From NCBI RefSeq assembly GCF_001753245.1, contig NZ_CP017415.1, positions 1,082,501 to 1,146,500 of the forward strand: a DNA stretch of 64,000 nucleotides, written 5' to 3'. The notes under the pieces are model-generated. The model was given only the letters and a program-made list of their open reading frames with translations. It was not told the origin of the DNA and made no database searches. The stretch is from Acidihalobacter yilgarnensis. GTDB lineage: Bacteria > Pseudomonadota > Gammaproteobacteria > DSM-5130 > Acidihalobacteraceae. This document shows positions 63,424-64,000 of the stretch, piece by piece. The translations under genes were made by a program, and so were the position numbers. The stretch's first letter is position 1. Each line of letters starts with the position of its first letter.

Positions 63424-64000
63424 CAGGCGGGCATCTCCTTGGGATTGAAGAAGGTGCGTACTTCCGGGTTCTGATGCGAGCGTAGTGCCGCCGGACTGCC
63501 GGTGGCGAGCAGACGACCGCCGCCAAGCAGCGCGACACGGTCGGCGATGCCATCGACCGAGGCGAGGTCGTGCGTGACCATGACCACTGTCAGCGCCAGC
63601 GCCTTGCGCAGGCCAAGGACGAGGTGGTCGATGGCGCGCGCGCTGACTGGGTCCAGTCCGGAGCCTGGCTCGTCAAGGAACAGTAATTCGGGGTCGAGGG
63701 CAATGGCGCGCGCCAGTGCGGCTCGCTTGCGCATGCCGCCGCTCAGTTCGCTGGGGTAGAGGCTTGCGCTCTCTGGCGGCAGTCCGGTGAGATCGATCTT
63801 GAGCATGGCCAGTTGACGGATGAGCGAGGTCGGCAGCCGCGTGTGTTCGGTGAGCGGGAGGGCGACGTTTTCAAGTACGGTGAGCCCGCCGAACAAGGCG
63901 CTGGACTGGAATAGTACGCCCATCCGGCGTCGTAGGCTGATTTCGGCCTCCATGCCGATCCGGTCGCGTGCGCCGTGACGCTGACCGAACAGCTCGATTT
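63423..64000 (-). CDS. MlaF-like ABC ATPase of an MCE system, partial
   Basis: The C-terminal 192 codons of an MlaF-type ATPase: GVLFQSSALFGGLTVLENVALPL (Q-loop), LSGGMRKRAALARA (signature, the GGM form typical of MCE ATPases), LLFLDEPGSGLDP (Walker B) and MVTHDLASVDGIADR (switch His). The frame continues past the right edge, so Walker A is outside. An ATG at 63953 is internal, not the start. Confidence 0.92.
   Translation of the reverse strand, partial: IELFGQRHGARDRIGMEAEISLRRRMGVLFQSSALFGGLTVLENVALPLTEHTRLPTSLIRQLAMLKIDLTGLPPESASLYPSELSGGMRKRAALARAIALDPELLFLDEPGSGLDPVSARAIDHLVLGLRKALALTVVMVTHDLASVDGIADRVALLGGGRLLATGSPAALRSHQNPEVRTFFNPKEMPA

Noticed and set aside
1-64000. CRISPR arrays, tRNA or rRNA genes, insertion sequences, prophage
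   Set aside because: Looked for repeat-spacer patterns, transposase-like proteins and RNA gene signatures by eye; none seen.

Overview
The window reads as chromosomal DNA of a G+C-rich gammaproteobacterium that handles inorganic sulfur and nitrogen. Two diguanylate cyclase/phosphodiesterase hybrids, a sedolisin-type acid protease, a DsrE-like protein, a dithiol (SqrR/BigR-like) ArsR repressor, complete assimilatory sulfate and nitrate pathways and an MCE lipid transport operon fit a sulfur-oxidising, possibly acidophilic lineage such as Acidihalobacter or its relatives. That assignment is inference. No rRNA, tRNA, CRISPR array, insertion sequence or prophage was seen.

Layout. 1-1,090: 5' part of an anaerobic ribonucleotide reductase with two upstream NrdR-like boxes. 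1,146-4,280: a GAF/PAS/GGDEF/EAL protein. 4,378-13,084: sulfate assimilation (divergent cysB; cysH-cysJ-cysI-peroxiredoxin-cysG-sat). 13,112-16,104: a sedolisin protease fused in frame to the start of a phosphoesterase, with one frameshift. 16,434-17,530: ArsR-type repressor and a small membrane protein. 17,768-22,961: an A+T-richer island with a flippase, a FeeM-like acyltransferase, a bifunctional ATP sulfurylase/APS kinase and an E1-like enzyme. 23,487-26,005: ABC exporter and polysaccharide deacetylase. 26,134-34,561: glutathione peroxidase, an orphan bufferin-like peptide, a CDF metal exporter, a PAP2 phosphatase, a glycosyltransferase and a second GGDEF/EAL protein. 34,703-47,173: nitrate assimilation (nasT, narK, nasS, nirB, nirD, nasA, a second cysG, hemD-like). 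47,119-52,022: Aer-like receptor, DsrE-like protein, and a nitric-oxide response group (truncated haemoglobin, flavoreductase, NsrR). 52,085-58,707: envelope sugar genes and an SbmA/YddA-like ABC transporter. 58,762-61,916: aroC, rlmJ, MFS transporter. 61,874-64,000: pqiC-like, mce and ATPase genes of an MCE system, cut by the window edge.

The strongest finding is regulatory. The nitrate cluster carries two copies of one control module, upstream of narK and of nasS. Each has two NtrC-type palindromes with centres 31 bp apart, a sigma-54 promoter, and a leader with two hexaloop hairpins (A at loop position 1, G at position 4). The second hairpin overlaps the 5' arm of an intrinsic terminator. 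NasT, whose C-terminus is an ANTAR RNA-binding domain, is encoded just upstream and is the obvious antiterminator. NasS, its expected nitrate-sensing inhibitor, lies behind the second module, which implies feedback.

Five genes (sedolisin/phosphoesterase, ABC permease, nasA, second cysG, flavoreductase) are each broken by an apparent loss of one base, three of them in runs of G or C. This looks like sequencing error more than biology, so these genes are annotated as probably intact.
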